From Vicugna pacos (lineage: Eukaryota; Chordata; Mammalia; Artiodactyla; Camelidae): a DNA stretch of 64,000 nucleotides. The DNA is taken from NCBI RefSeq assembly GCF_048564905.1, contig NC_132995.1:53064639-53128638 (forward strand). Direction: 5' to 3'. The translations under genes and the position numbers were made by a program. Within the stretch, counting starts at the first letter, position 1. Each line of letters opens with the position of its first letter. This document shows, piece after piece, positions 1 through 10,400 of the stretch. The notes below the pieces were generated by a model, which saw only the letters and a list, made by a program, of their open reading frames with translations, ran no database searches and had not been told where the DNA came from.

Positions 1-797
1 GAGCATCAGTGATTTCATATGGTTCATCCTAATAGTATTCTGCGTAGGGGTAAGGCTTAGAACAGCACAAGATAAGAGGGTGGAAAGAGAGAGAAGAATA
101 GAAGTGAAGTCACCAGGTTAATTGCCCAAGAAGTGCCACTGATAAGCAGTGGGATTTGTCCAGACTTGGGGGCAGGCGGGCCCACAAGTGGCTTAGTAGC
201 CACCCCCGAGCTTCCCCCCACCCCCAGGATGTAGCCATCTTTGTTGTAATATTTTATGCATCCGTCTGTCCAAGCGCACTGTCAGTTCTGGAGAACTGGT
301 CTAGTTTTCAGTAATCTCAGCATCTCAGTCATGCTCTGGGTGACCACAGGCAAGTCACTTAACCTCTCTGTGCCCCAGCTCCCTCAAGGAGAAAGGGTAG
401 CATGCACCTGGCGACAATCATCAGGAAAACCCAGTGAGATGAAGCTTCGGGGCTTCAGAGGGGCCTGGTACAGCAGCAGCGGCTGTCAGTTTCGTATTAT
501 TCTGTTCTTATGAAAATCACGTGACAAAGCTTGACATGTGGGAAGTACTCGGTCAGTGTCAGCAGTTATCACCCCAACTTTATTGCTGTTAAAGTAGTCC
601 AGGGCTCCAGCACCTGTCCATGACTTTATTACTGATTGCTGTCATGCCTGGTATGGGCTAAGGGCTTTATAAATGTTTTACTTTTAGCTTTACAAAGAGC
701 AAATCAATAAATCAGACAGATCGAGACCAAAGCCCTCAGTGATGGTGGACTTTTGTACCCCAAAATGCTGCCCTCTGACCCTGCCCTCTCTCTCCAG
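1..797 (+). other. OSGIN1 intron sequence upstream of the first visible exon
   Basis: No coding exon matching the OSGIN1 N-terminus is visible here. A MIR-like stretch (gcaagtcacttaacctctctgtgcc) lies near 325-420 and may continue degraded to about 590. The rest shows nothing I recognise. Confidence 0.55.
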
Positions 798-934
798 GCA
801 ACGGTCCCTCAGGCATCTGCCTGTCCTATCTGCTCTCGGGCTACACCCCCTACGTGAAGCCAGGTGCCATCCACCCGCACCCACTGCTGCAGAGGAAGCT
901 CACCGAGGCGCCAGGGGTCTCCATCATGGACCAG
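798..934 (+). CDS. OSGIN1: OSGIN1 coding exon (first one in window)
   Basis: Acceptor tctccag ends at 797 and donor gtgggc starts at 935. With one base from the previous exon it encodes 46 residues from GNGPSGICLSYLLSG to GVSIMDQ. This is the FAD-binding N-terminus. Length is 137 nt. Confidence 0.95.
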
Positions 935-3900
935 GTGGGCCAGAGCTCCGGGTAGGGGGACATGCCCACTGTGGGGAAATTTTCCCAGCCTTCCCAAGGC
1001 AAAAATCAAAAAATATACATTTGTGAGACCTAAGACCAAACTCAGCCACCTGGAGACAATTTTGGTTGTCACAACCCAAGCGGTGCTACCACAGGCCGAG
1101 AGGCTCGAGGCCAGGGATGCTGTTAAACATCCTATAAAGCACAGGACAGCCCCACCACAAAGAATTCTCCGGCTCAAATGCTGGTAGTGCCACAGCTGAG
1201 AGCCCTGCCCGAGATATTGCAGGTGCACTAGCCTCTGCCCAGTAGGGCTCACCAGTCCGCCCTCCAGGCCCCTTGCCTTCCAGGAAGCCACTCAGTGTCC
1301 CCCACCCCCACCCCCACTTCAGGCAGCATCAAGATTCCTAGTCCCCTCCCACCCTTGAGCTGGCGGATGTGGAAGAAAGCTGGCATTTGTCTGAGGGTAT
1401 TTTTCAAAGTGCCTTCTACAGGACACCAGTTCCCGGGTATAAATGTAGGGAGAAATGTTCCTGCTCCAGTAAGTCTGAGAGACACTGGGCTTGGCAAAAT
1501 TAAACAGGTAAATGACAGATGCAGGCCTTATCAGAGCCTTTAATATGCCAATGTGCATTATCTTCCTCTGAGAGGTGCCATTCCACAAGCTTATCTGACA
1601 CTCTGATCTTAGGGTAGGAATGTAGGGCCCTCCTCCAGGGACCCCTCTGACTTGTGTCCCCCCACCCCACTCCAGGACCTGGATTACCTGTCTGAAGGCC
1701 TTGAAGGCAGGAGCCAAAGCCCTGTGGCACTGCTCTTTGATGCCCTCTTGCGCCCAGACACAGACTTGGGGGGAAACATGGACTCTGTCCTTACCTGGAA
1801 GCACCAGAAGGAGCGAGCCATCCCCCACCTGGTCCTGGGACGGAAACTGCCTGGGGGCGCCTGGCATGTGAGTGAGGCCCCAGGGTGAGGGGACTTGGGC
1901 TGAGTCTACACGAAGTCTTGGGGAGAGTCCCTCCCTAACTGGGTTTAGGGCTCATCCATTTCCCGTCTCTCCCTATTCACCTCTCCCTCCTCCCCTCCCC
2001 CCTCCCCTCCCCCACCCCCATCTCCCACCAACCCCAGCTAAGACCTCCCCTGCCCTCCAGCCCTGAGTGGGTTGGAGGCTAGTAGAGGCCTTGACTTTGG
2101 TCTCCTTTCCTCCCAGTCCATTGAAGGCTCCATGGTGACCCTGAGCCAAGGCCAGTGGATGGGGCTCCCCGACCTGCAGGTCAAGGACTGGATGTGCCAG
2201 AAGCGAAGGTAAGGTGACCGTGGGAAGCCCAGGGTGGGCAGGGAAGACATTGAACCCAGGAACCAGAGCCAGAAGTATAGGGGCTTCCAGGCTCATCTAG
2301 CCTTGCCCTTCCTCTTACTTGGGAGGGTGGGGTGGGGGGAGGGAACTAAGGATCTGACAGGGAATGGACATGCATAGGACCACACAGGGAGTGAGCAGCA
2401 GAGCTGGGATCGCCAGGGACTCCCTGTCCATTGCTCCTTCCCCCTGCCACATGACCTCAACTTGCCCTCCCTGGAGCATCCCAGGCTCTAAGGAGGGGGT
2501 GACAGTGGCCTCTGCTCCCCACACCCTGCCTCAGAGCCTCTGGCCTGGGCTCCCTAGTCCTCTGGCCTCCCTGCAGCCTCTCCCACTAATTTGAGCCTGG
2601 TCTAGAACAGTCTCTGTTTTTCCTAGGTCAGCTAATAAGATGCACTTTTTAAAAAAATATTTTTTGCCGTAGAAACATAACCATACTATAGAAAACTGAA
2701 AATTGAGAGAAGGAAGGAAACTGACCCCAACCTCACACTTCTACCCACCGCTCTTACATCTTGGGGGATTCTCTTCCCATCAGGTTTCCTGCTCCATAAC
2801 TCGCACTCTGACCCCCCTGGAGAAACAAATGAATGACTAAATAGACAAATTCCAGCCCCTGCTCTTCCTGGAGTGTGAGGCATAAAGTTGCCCAGTGCTC
2901 AGGATGGACGGTCGCCACCTGCGTGGTGTCTGCTCTTGTACATTTCCTCCACCCTCGGGGGCCGTGATGGGGGACCGTCCTCCACCCAGTAGGTGGTTGA
3001 CCTCTCTGGCAATTCAGTTTCCACCTCTCCAGGGTTCACTGTCTGTCTCTTTGACACAAAGACTTTGTGTCCTGACAGATGTGGTAGGAAGATGTCCAGG
3101 CTTGTGGCGTGAGGTGTTAACCTCTCTCATAAATTTCACTTGTAGATGTACCCTTTCCTATCCTACTCTTAAAATGTAACATGATGTCATGAGGCTTCAT
3201 GTGGTGATGACACAAGGTTCGCACAAGCATCCTCTTACGTGGCCACATAATATTCCCAAGGGAGGGCGAGCATCTCCACTGAGTGATTCCTACCAGCTGG
3301 GCCTTGTGCTTAGATGTAGGAGCCCAAAGCCACTCTATTATTATACATAACCCTGGATGCAACATCCTATTAGGACAGTCCTTTAAAACAATTTTTTACT
3401 CAGAGGGGAAATGACCAACCCACAGACATGAATTCCAGAGTCCAGGTTGTGTAGCAGACTAACGAGTTGGATTGGCTGGAGTGGCCTTAGGGGATGCGGT
3501 CTCAGCTTATGCTACAATCGTGGGTCGTGTTGGCAGCGTGTCACAGAGGATTCTGTTTAGGCGAAGTAATCCTTAACAGGATGTCCACAGGTCAGGGAAA
3601 GTACTCACCGAGGTAACACAGGTTGATACAGGGAGGAGTCGAGATAATGTCAAAGTCTGTGTGCCTCACCCACTGGCAGCACTGGCCCTAATCATTACCC
3701 CAGAAAGGGTGGCAATAATAGTAACAGTAATGATAACAGTCACAATAATAATAAATTGTCTCTGCTGTTACTGTGAGTGCTGGGGACTGTACTAAGTGCT
3801 TTACATGGTTATTCTTTAATCAACTTATTTACTGAAATACAAGTACATATAGGAAAGCACACAAGTCATATGCACACAGGAGGATGAAATTTCTTAAAGT

Positions 3901-5499
3901 GGACACACCTGCATTTCAGCCACCCAGACTCAAAAAACAGATCCCCTGCCCCCAGAAGCCCCCTGGGACCCCGCCCAGTCACCACCCCCTGCCTCGTCCC
4001 CAGAGGTAACCACTCTCTTGACCTCTAACTCCATGGATTAGTTCTGCCTGTCTCTGAACTTTATGAAAGTGGAATCCTCCTACAAATACGTAGAGTACTA
4101 TTTAGTCCTTTGAAGGGATAGTGGTGGCTGGCCTCATTTCCCTTACGACCTGTCAGGTTCTAAACTCTTCCTTCGTATCATCCTCGCCTCTCAACAATGG
4201 CACAAAATTGGTGCTGTCACCACGGTCATCCTCATTTTGTAAACGAGGAGCGGAGGCAGAGGGTTCCAGGCACAAGGCTCACCAGTGGCAGAGCCAAGAT
4301 CTGAATCCAGGCTATCTGGCCCCAGAGGCCACATTCTGAACCCCACCCTAATGAGGCACCCTGAATCAGCTCCATTTTATAGAAGAGGAAACTGAGGTTC
4401 TGAGAGGTTAAACCACTTGACCAAGTCCTGTGCCTATGGGTGGGGCAGCCACTGTCCAGCTCCAGGGTCTGATTCCAGCCCGCCCACCCGATAACCACCC
4501 CACCCCAAATCTACTATCTGACTCTCACCCTCCCTCATCCTTCCCCCCAGAGGTCTTCGCAACAGCCGGGCCACGGCCGGGGACATTGCTCACTACTACA
4601 GGGACTATGTGATCAAGAAGGGTCTGGGGCACAATTTTGTGTCTGGTGCCGTGGTCACAGCCGTGGAGTGGGGTACACCAGAGCCCAGCAGCCCCGGGGC
4701 CCGGGACCCCAGCCCCCTCTTCCAGGTGAGTGGCTTCCTGACAGCCACGGACCGCAGCCAGCAGCCATTCTCCCTGTGCGCCCGCAACGTGGTCCTGGCC
4801 ACCGGCACGTCCGACAGCCCAGCCCAGCTGGGCATCCCTGGGGAGGGCCTACCCTTCATCCACCATGATCTGTCGGCCTTGGAGGCAGCCACGCGGGCAG
4901 GCACAGTGACCCCGTCGTCGGACCCCGTCGTCATCATTGGTGCGGGGCTGTCGGCGGCTGACGCCGTCCTCTACGCTCGCCACTACAACATCCCAGTGAT
5001 CCATGCCTTCCGCCGGCCCGTGGACGACCCCGGCCTGGTGTTCAACCAGCTGCCCAAGATGCTGTACCCTGAGTACCACAAGGTGCACCAGATGATGCGG
5101 GAGCAGTCCATCCTGTTGCCCAGCCCCTACGAAGGCTACCGCAGCTTCCCCGAGCACCAGCTTCTGCTCTTCAAGGAGGACCGCCAGGCTGTGTTCCAGG
5201 ACCCCCAGGGCCACCAGAAGGTCTTCGAGGTTTCCCTGGTGCTGGTCCTCATTGGCTCCCACCCTGATCTGTCCTTCCTCCCGGGGGCAGGTGCTGACCT
5301 GGCCATGGACCCAGATCAGCCTCTGAGCACCAAGAGGAACCCCATTGACGTGGACCCCTTTACCTACCAGAGCATCCACCAGGAGGGCCTGTACGCTTTG
5401 GGGCCGCTGGCCGGGGACAACTTTGTGCGGTTCGTGCAGGGCGGGGCTCTGGCTGTGGCCAGCTCCTTGCTGAGGAAGGAGGCCAGGAAGCCGCCCTAG
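798..5499 (+). CDS. OSGIN1: OSGIN1 (oxidative stress induced growth inhibitor 1), 5' part outside window
   Basis: Four coding exons join in frame: 798-934, 1676-1867, 2117-2208 and 4551-5499 (stop TAG 5497-5499), 456 residues. About 22 N-terminal residues, compared with the human protein as I remember it (477 aa), lie before the window. The product is a flavoprotein-monooxygenase-like protein induced through NRF2 and by oxidised phospholipids, and linked to growth arrest and apoptosis (established knowledge). Seen here: the FAD-type GxGxxG motif (GNGPSG) opens the first exon, with its first glycine codon split over the junction. A second Rossmann motif, IIGAGLSAADA, lies near 4931-4965. The C-terminus reads SSLLRKEARKPP. 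All visible introns are GT-AG, and no stop or frameshift interrupts the spliced frame. It lies head-to-tail upstream of NECAB2 as in human. Identity is near certain from the near-identical protein. Confidence 0.96.
1045..1210 (+). mobile_element. MER20-like hAT-Charlie DNA transposon remnant
   Basis: The block 'ggagacaattttggttgtca', then 'ggccagggatgctgttaaac' and 'cacaggacagcccc' match the MER20-type nonautonomous hAT-Charlie element in sense order. It sits in the OSGIN1 intron 935-1675. The family name is from memory and the edges are approximate. Confidence 0.7.
1676..1867 (+). CDS. OSGIN1: OSGIN1 coding exon (second in window)
   Basis: Acceptor ccactccag ends at 1675 and donor gtgagt starts at 1868. 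The exon is 192 nt, exactly 64 codons, from DLDYLSEGLEGRSQ to KLPGGAWH, in phase 0 at both ends. Confidence 0.96.
1960..2036 (+). repeat. C/T-rich low-complexity tract
   Basis: Runs of CCC/CCCC separated by single T or A between about 1988 and 2020 give a strong polypyrimidine tract. Read on the minus strand it meets the G3+ N1-7 quadruplex pattern. It lies about 100 nt upstream of the OSGIN1 exon at 2117. Confidence 0.7.
2117..2208 (+). CDS. OSGIN1: OSGIN1 coding exon (third in window)
   Basis: Acceptor tcccag ends at 2116 and donor gtaagg starts at 2209. It encodes SIEGSMVTLSQGQWMG to WMCQKR plus two bases of an arginine codon completed by the next exon (92 nt). The residues WMCQKR differ from the remembered human WMQKKR. 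Confidence 0.95.
4195..4335 (-). repeat. MIR SINE
   Basis: The antisense MIR core is readable: 'cctcattttgtaaacgagg' followed by 'ccagtggcagagccaagatc' and 'tgaatccagg'. Edges are approximate. Confidence 0.7.
4370..4490 (-). repeat. MIR SINE
   Basis: The core 'ttttatagaagaggaaactg' and 'gagaggttaaaccacttgac' match antisense MIR. It follows the previous MIR in the same orientation. Confidence 0.75.
4551..5499 (+). CDS. OSGIN1: OSGIN1 terminal coding exon
   Basis: Acceptor ttccccccag ends at 4550. The frame then runs 316 codons from GLRNSRATAGDIAHYY to the TAG at 5497. This one exon carries about two thirds of the protein, including the second nucleotide-binding motif IIGAGLSAADA and conserved blocks such as HAFRRPVDDPGLVFNQLPK. 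It is GC-rich, as usual for this gene. Confidence 0.97.
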
Positions 5500-5870
5500 C
5501 ACCTGGCCTGGCATCCTCACATCCATACCCTAAAGAGAAGGGGAGATCACCACGGCCCTGCTGGATGCAGAGCGTGTCCCAAGATGCCCCAGTGATGGAA
5601 GGGGGCCTCTCCTGGCAGGAGACAGGAGCAAACACGCGCCCTTATAATGGGCCTCTCAGATGAAGAGTGGGAAACCCAGCTGCCCAGACTCAGACCAGGG
5701 TAGGAACAGTGACTGCAGGCCGGGATAGGCCCAGACCTGTAATTGGGGGGTGAAATCTGCCAGTGTGAGCTGGGATCACCAGGACCAGCTGAGTGCCGAG
5801 CCAGGAGGACTTCAGTCCTCACTCTATCCAGAATCAGATCCCAAATAAAACCAGAGCCTGCCTCCACTCC
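5500..5870 (+). other. OSGIN1: OSGIN1 3' untranslated region
   Basis: About 370 nt from the stop to a probable cleavage site roughly 20 nt after the AATAAA at 5844-5849. GU-rich sequence follows (tgtttctgatgattctgtgc). No repeat is recognised in it. The exact cleavage site is inferred. Confidence 0.7.
5844..5849 (+). terminator. OSGIN1: OSGIN1 polyadenylation signal AATAAA
   Basis: Canonical AATAAA inside ccaaataaaacc, 345 nt after the OSGIN1 stop, followed by a GU-rich downstream element. Confidence 0.8.
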
Positions 5871-6719
5871 TGTTTCTGATGATTCTGTGCTTGGAGAGGA
5901 GGTGGGGTGCCCAGGACTCTGCTCTGGGAGCCGGGGAGTGGAGGCAGGGGCTGAAGCACAGGGCCTTGTGGGAGAAGGACCTTGGGCTAGGAGGGCTTAG
6001 GGGACAATGGATGGTGCCCCAAGTGGAGGGTCTGCTGAGTGGGAGCAGAGGAGACAGCAGCTGTGTTAGAGGAGTGAGGGGAGGGTAGGTTTGCGGAATG
6101 GGTGCTGGGGAGGCTTTCACAATCCCCCTAGCCCTCCAGTCTAGTGCCCACCCTCTCCCATTTTCCCTTCCTGCCCCACCGCCTCCTTTCAGTCAGTCCT
6201 TCTCGTTCCCCGTACTTGCACCTGCCATCAGGCCTTCGCACAATCTAGTCTTTAGCCCAGGGCACTTTTCTCTCCTCTCTTTAACTACTCCTCTTCCTCT
6301 CCTCATAAGGATCACTTCCTCTCAAGTCTCTTCTGACACATACCCCTCGGTGGCCATAAGGTGAATGAATCCCCCTCTCATGGCCCAGGATTCCACCTCT
6401 TTACAGCAGTATAGTTTTAATTGTTCACTTATTTGTGGAATCATTCCAGTCCCTGGTTCAGCCCACTTGGATATAAGTTCCAGGAGGCCAGGGACCTTTT
6501 CTGTTTCCCTGTTCTGAGAACCCATTGCCGGCTCCAGGCCTCGTACCTAGCTGATGTTCCTTTAATCCTTTGGCGGTTGGAATGGATGGATGCGGGGAGT
6601 GTGAGGGCAAGAGGGTGTTCTGGAGCGAAGGCTGGTTCTGGGCGTTGTGTAATGGGACGGAGAAGTGTGAGAGGGTGTGTACGCCGTGGAAGGGAAGAGT
6701 GGGTACCAGCAGAGTGGTG
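5871..6719. other. OSGIN1-NECAB2 intergenic stretch
   Basis: About 850 bp between the OSGIN1 end and the NECAB2 CpG island. Sequence from about 6160 to 6560 resembles the 3' part of an old L2 LINE (attgttcacttatttgtgg, ccaggaggccagggacctt). No gene is recognised. Confidence 0.5.
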
Positions 6720-6760
6720 GGGGAGGTCCCCTTGCGTGGGCGCAGATGCCGGAGAGGCAG

Positions 6761-6775
6761 CCGGCAGAGGGCGCT
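6761..6775 (+). promoter_or_regulatory. CTCF-like motif at upstream edge of the NECAB2 CpG island
   Basis: CCGGCAGAGGGCGCT fits the core CCASYAGRKGGCRSY with one mismatch (G for A at the third base). Occupancy is not known. Confidence 0.5.
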
Positions 6776-7129
6776 CCGGGCCCGCTGGACACCGCGCTCC
6801 GGCCCCTGCAGCGGCGCCACGAGTTGGGGGTGGGCACCTTCGGGAGGGAAGGCAGTCGGAGACTTTCGGGGTGGCAGCCCCCAGGGCGCCCCCCAAGGTT
6901 GTGGGAGGTCCACAACCCTGTGAGTACTGGGCAGCCCCCTCCGCGGCCAGGCTGGAGTCCAGCCCCCAATCCCCGCGCCCCCACGGGTACACCCTGCCTT
7001 GGTGCCCGGCCGCTGGACGTGGGGGCGGTGGCCATCGGACACGTGGCTCGGGGTCCGGGCGGAGCAGCCCCCCCCAACCTGTCCCCCGGCGCCGGCCGGT
7101 CCCCGCGTGGCCGCGGCCGCGGGGCCTGA

Positions 7130-7145
7130 GGGAGGGAGGGCGGGG
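7130..7145 (+). promoter_or_regulatory. Predicted G-quadruplex before the NECAB2 start codon
   Basis: GGGAGGGAGGGCGGGG has four G runs with single-base loops on the sense strand, about 100 nt upstream of the ATG. It is therefore probably in the 5'UTR or core promoter. Folding is predicted from pattern only. Confidence 0.6.
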
Positions 7146-7246
7146 CGGCGCCGGGCGGCGCAGGGGAGGGGGTCGCGCGGGGGCGGGCCGCGGACCGGGC
7201 GGGGGTCGGCGGGCTTGCGGGCGGCGGCGGCGGCGGGCGCGGCGCG

Positions 7247-7471
7247 ATGTGCGAGCGGGCGGCGCGCCTGTGCAGGGCCGGCGCGCACAGGCTGCTCCGG
7301 GAGCCGCCGCCGCAGGGCCGGGCGCTGGGCGGGCTGCTGCGCTGGGTGGGCGCCAGGATGGGCGAGCCCCGGGCGCCGCTGGCCTCCGACGCCCCCGCCG
7401 CCCCCGCTGCGGACCCCGGCCCCGGCCCGGGCCCCGCCTCTTCGCGTGGGGGCACCGCTGTCATCCTGGAC
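7247..7471 (+). CDS. NECAB2: NECAB2 exon 1 (coding part)
   Basis: ATG at 7247, donor gtgagt at 7472, 75 codons ending GGTAVILD. The N-terminal 40 residues match human closely. The stretch [15 protein letters not shown] is low-complexity and longer than in human. The whole exon lies in the CpG island. Confidence 0.95.
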
Positions 7472-10400
7472 GTGAGTACGCGCGGACTGGGACCCCGAGC
7501 TCCCTCCTCCCACGGGGGCGACCCCGACGCCGCCCTTCCCGGTCCCTGCCGGGACCCGCGAGGACCCCTTCTCCAAAAGCCTGGACCCCCGGCCCATCCC
7601 CCTTGGCAGCCCAGAGCAGGACCCGCACCAGCCCTTCCGTGTCCCAGAGCGCGGCCCCCAGCCCCTCCGGGTCTCGGCGGGTCTCCATGCCAGTCCTGTC
7701 TCGTCCCTGGACCTGGACGACCCCCTCCTGCCGCCCCCTCTCTCCACTTCTCGGGATCCACACCTTTGCGGAGCTGGGACCTGGAGCCCCTCCACCCAGC
7801 CACCGCCCCCCTACTTTTGTCCTGGCCAAACCCTCTTTTTTTCCCAGCTCCGACCTCACCCTTAACCTCCATCTCTTCCCGGGAAAGAAGCCCCGACCGC
7901 CTCCAGCCCCCTCCTCCTCTCCATCCCGGATCCCTGCTCGAGTCGCTACTTTTCTGAGACCCCCTTCTGCCCCCACCAACCCCTAGCTCCGGGGGTTTCT
8001 CCTCTGGCTCTATACCCTAAGCCCTGGTGTTCTCATCCCCAAAGATCCGTTTTGGCCAGGCACCACCTCTTGAAAAATGAAGCCCCCTCCCCTCATCTGT
8101 CTTCCTCTCTCCTTTCAGTAGAGCTGGGACCATCCCCATCCGCAGTGAGCCTGGACCCCTCTGGGCACCCACACTCCATTCTGAGCCACCTCTATCCTTC
8201 ATTCCCTTCCCCACCCCACCCTCCCTCTCCTCACCCCCTCATCCCCTTTGGGACCTAAACTGCCCCACCTCACCCTCCCACCCACTCTCCACTGTGGGAG
8301 GGAGATTCTACAGGGTGGACAGCCAGCTAGGCTGGGAGACTTCCCCTGTAGAATGCCAGAAGGAGGTGGAAGGAGCTTTGCCCAAGTGGCAGCATGGAGG
8401 TGGGGTGTGCCTGACCAGTGAGGGTCTTGTGTGGTGGGTGGCAGAGGGCATGGAGTGCCTCGTGTGTGCATCGTGGGTTTCTGGGAGAGCTGTGTGTGTG
8501 TGTACGACACATCCCTGTGAGTGTGGGAGAGCGTGGATTTCCTCTCACTCTCCTTCCCTTCCTCTTGGAGCTGGTAGCTGGCTCTGGGAGGAGAGGGCTG
8601 GGCTGGGAGGGGCATCTTTGCTGTGAGTGCCCAGAGCCCTAGTCCTCCCAAACACACTCTTGCACAGCTAGATCCTCTCTCTCTCTCAGCCCTGGCAGAG
8701 TTCATGGGTGGAACCCTGGGCTGCCCTCCTAGGGCAGCCCTGCCCAGACCCTTTCAGGTTCTCCCGGTGCAGGAGGTACGCTCCAGAGTCCTCACATACT
8801 GGCCATGAGCCATCTCTGAGCCTCCATTTCCTCATCTGTGAAATGGGGTGATGAGCAGGTGTGGGGGGCCACGTCACGTGGTCGTGTCAATCACTTGTTT
8901 ACCACCGCCACCCAGCACAGGCACTGGAAAGTGGGACCCCAGCTCCCAGGAACCTTGGGGTCAGGAACAGGAGTGTGGGCCACTCAGGCTAGAGTTCTGA
9001 TAACTGCTCCCACTTCCACCCCCACCACAGTGGCTCCCACCTAGTGCACTGGACTTGGGGTTCAGCTTAGAGAAGGGGGATGTTTGAGAAGCAGCCCTGA
9101 GCTGCTGCTTTAGTTTGTCACAGCCTCAGGTGCCTGATAATGGATGCCCTCCCATTGCTTGGGCGTGTTCTGTCCTTGAAGGTGTTCGGGTCACACACAG
9201 CAGTGGTGCCTCCCCTCCTCCCTCCATCAGCAGGGCTTACCTGGTCCCACAAATACCAGGAGGACGAGTTACCTGGTCTCCGCTGAGGCTGTGGGGCATC
9301 GGGCTGCCCCTTTCCCCCCACTCCCACCCCCATGCAGCCAGAACCTGGCATCTGTACCTGGATTTCTGAGCTCCCAGCAACCTGCTCCTACCTCTCCCTC
9401 ACCCAAAAAAATAATCCATCCTGCTCTGGCTGGTCCGGTCACCAGGCCTGGAGTTTCCCTTAGCTGACACATCAGTTGAGACTTAACCCAAACTCCCAGG
9501 CTCTTGAGGGGTCTGGGGTAGTGGGTGTAAGGCAGGTGGCTGCATCCGTGGGGCAGGATGCGAATTGTGAGTGTGACTGCCTGACAGTGGGTGCAGCACG
9601 GGGACTGATGGTTCTGGAAGCACGCCCGCCAGCATGTGAAGGGTGTGAGCATGTGTCCACGCGCGTGTGTGCGTGTGTCAGCGTGGCCGTGGGCAGGCTG
9701 GCGGCACAGAAGGGAGAGGGGGCAGCTGTTTCCACGCGGGTTGGGAGGGCCTCTGCCTGAAACATCCTCCCTCTGTCCCTGGATCCCAGTCTGGGGTCTC
9801 CTCCCAAGGCAGGGAGAAGGGGGCCCAGCTTCCCCAAGCCCACCTGGAGGGGAGGTGGTCAGAAGCCACTGGAGGGTGCCTGCCCCTCCCTGGCCGGCAC
9901 TGACTCAACATCTCTTCCCTGCAGATTTTCCGCCGGGCAGACAAAAATGGTGAGTTTCCCTCCCAGGCTGTCCCCCAGTGGGGGACCCGTCTCTTTGCAG
10001 TTCAAAGTGCAGAACCCTGCAGTTAGAAGGCTCAGTCCTGGCTCTGCTCTCTGCCTCGGGTTCACCATCTTAATGAGTAGATGTCTGTGACGCTGTGATG
10101 TCTTGCCCATGGTAAATGCTTGGTGTGCCTTAACCTTCTGAAGCTGGGCTGGACCAGAGCAGCCCAGGCGGGGCCCAAAGACCACCCTTTAAGGAGCCCC
10201 CAGCCTCACTCTTGGCCCTTCCTAGGCCCAGGCACCCGTCCTCCCCAAAGCCACCTGAGGCAGTTAGCACTGTTGCCCCTGTTCTATTTAGTCCGTCAGT
10301 GACTTGCCCAGGGTCACCCAGCTGCATGAAGGCAGCCGAGGCCCTACTGTGGACCCCCAGGACTTTCCCCCACCTCATGTAGCCTCCCTGGCAAAATGAG

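Larger units (their letters stand above)
2209..4550 (+). other. OSGIN1 last intron
   Basis: A 2.3 kb intron. The part 2640-3400 is AT-richer and looks like very old LINE sequence without a clear family. From 3770 to 4110 is another old LINE- or DNA-element-like stretch. Two MIR copies lie at 4195-4335 and 4370-4490. No extra exon is seen. Confidence 0.5.
6720..7780. promoter_or_regulatory. NECAB2: CpG island and promoter of NECAB2
   Basis: Very high G+C with frequent CpG runs across the NECAB2 first exon, with GC boxes (gggcggggc-type) and no TATA box near the start. CpG density falls away after about 7780. The transcription start is not visible from sequence and is assumed to lie within about 300 bp before the ATG at 7247. 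Confidence 0.85.

Noticed and set aside
4849-5526. Antisense 225-codon frame opposite the OSGIN1 last exon
   Set aside because: It is the shadow of a strongly coding GC-rich exon and shows no family resemblance of its own.
6421-7986. Long open frames on both strands over the CpG island (521, 445 and 436 codons)
   Set aside because: GC-rich sequence has few stop codons; the frames do not match the real NECAB2 exon 1 frame and the composition is Arg/Gly/Pro/Ala noise.
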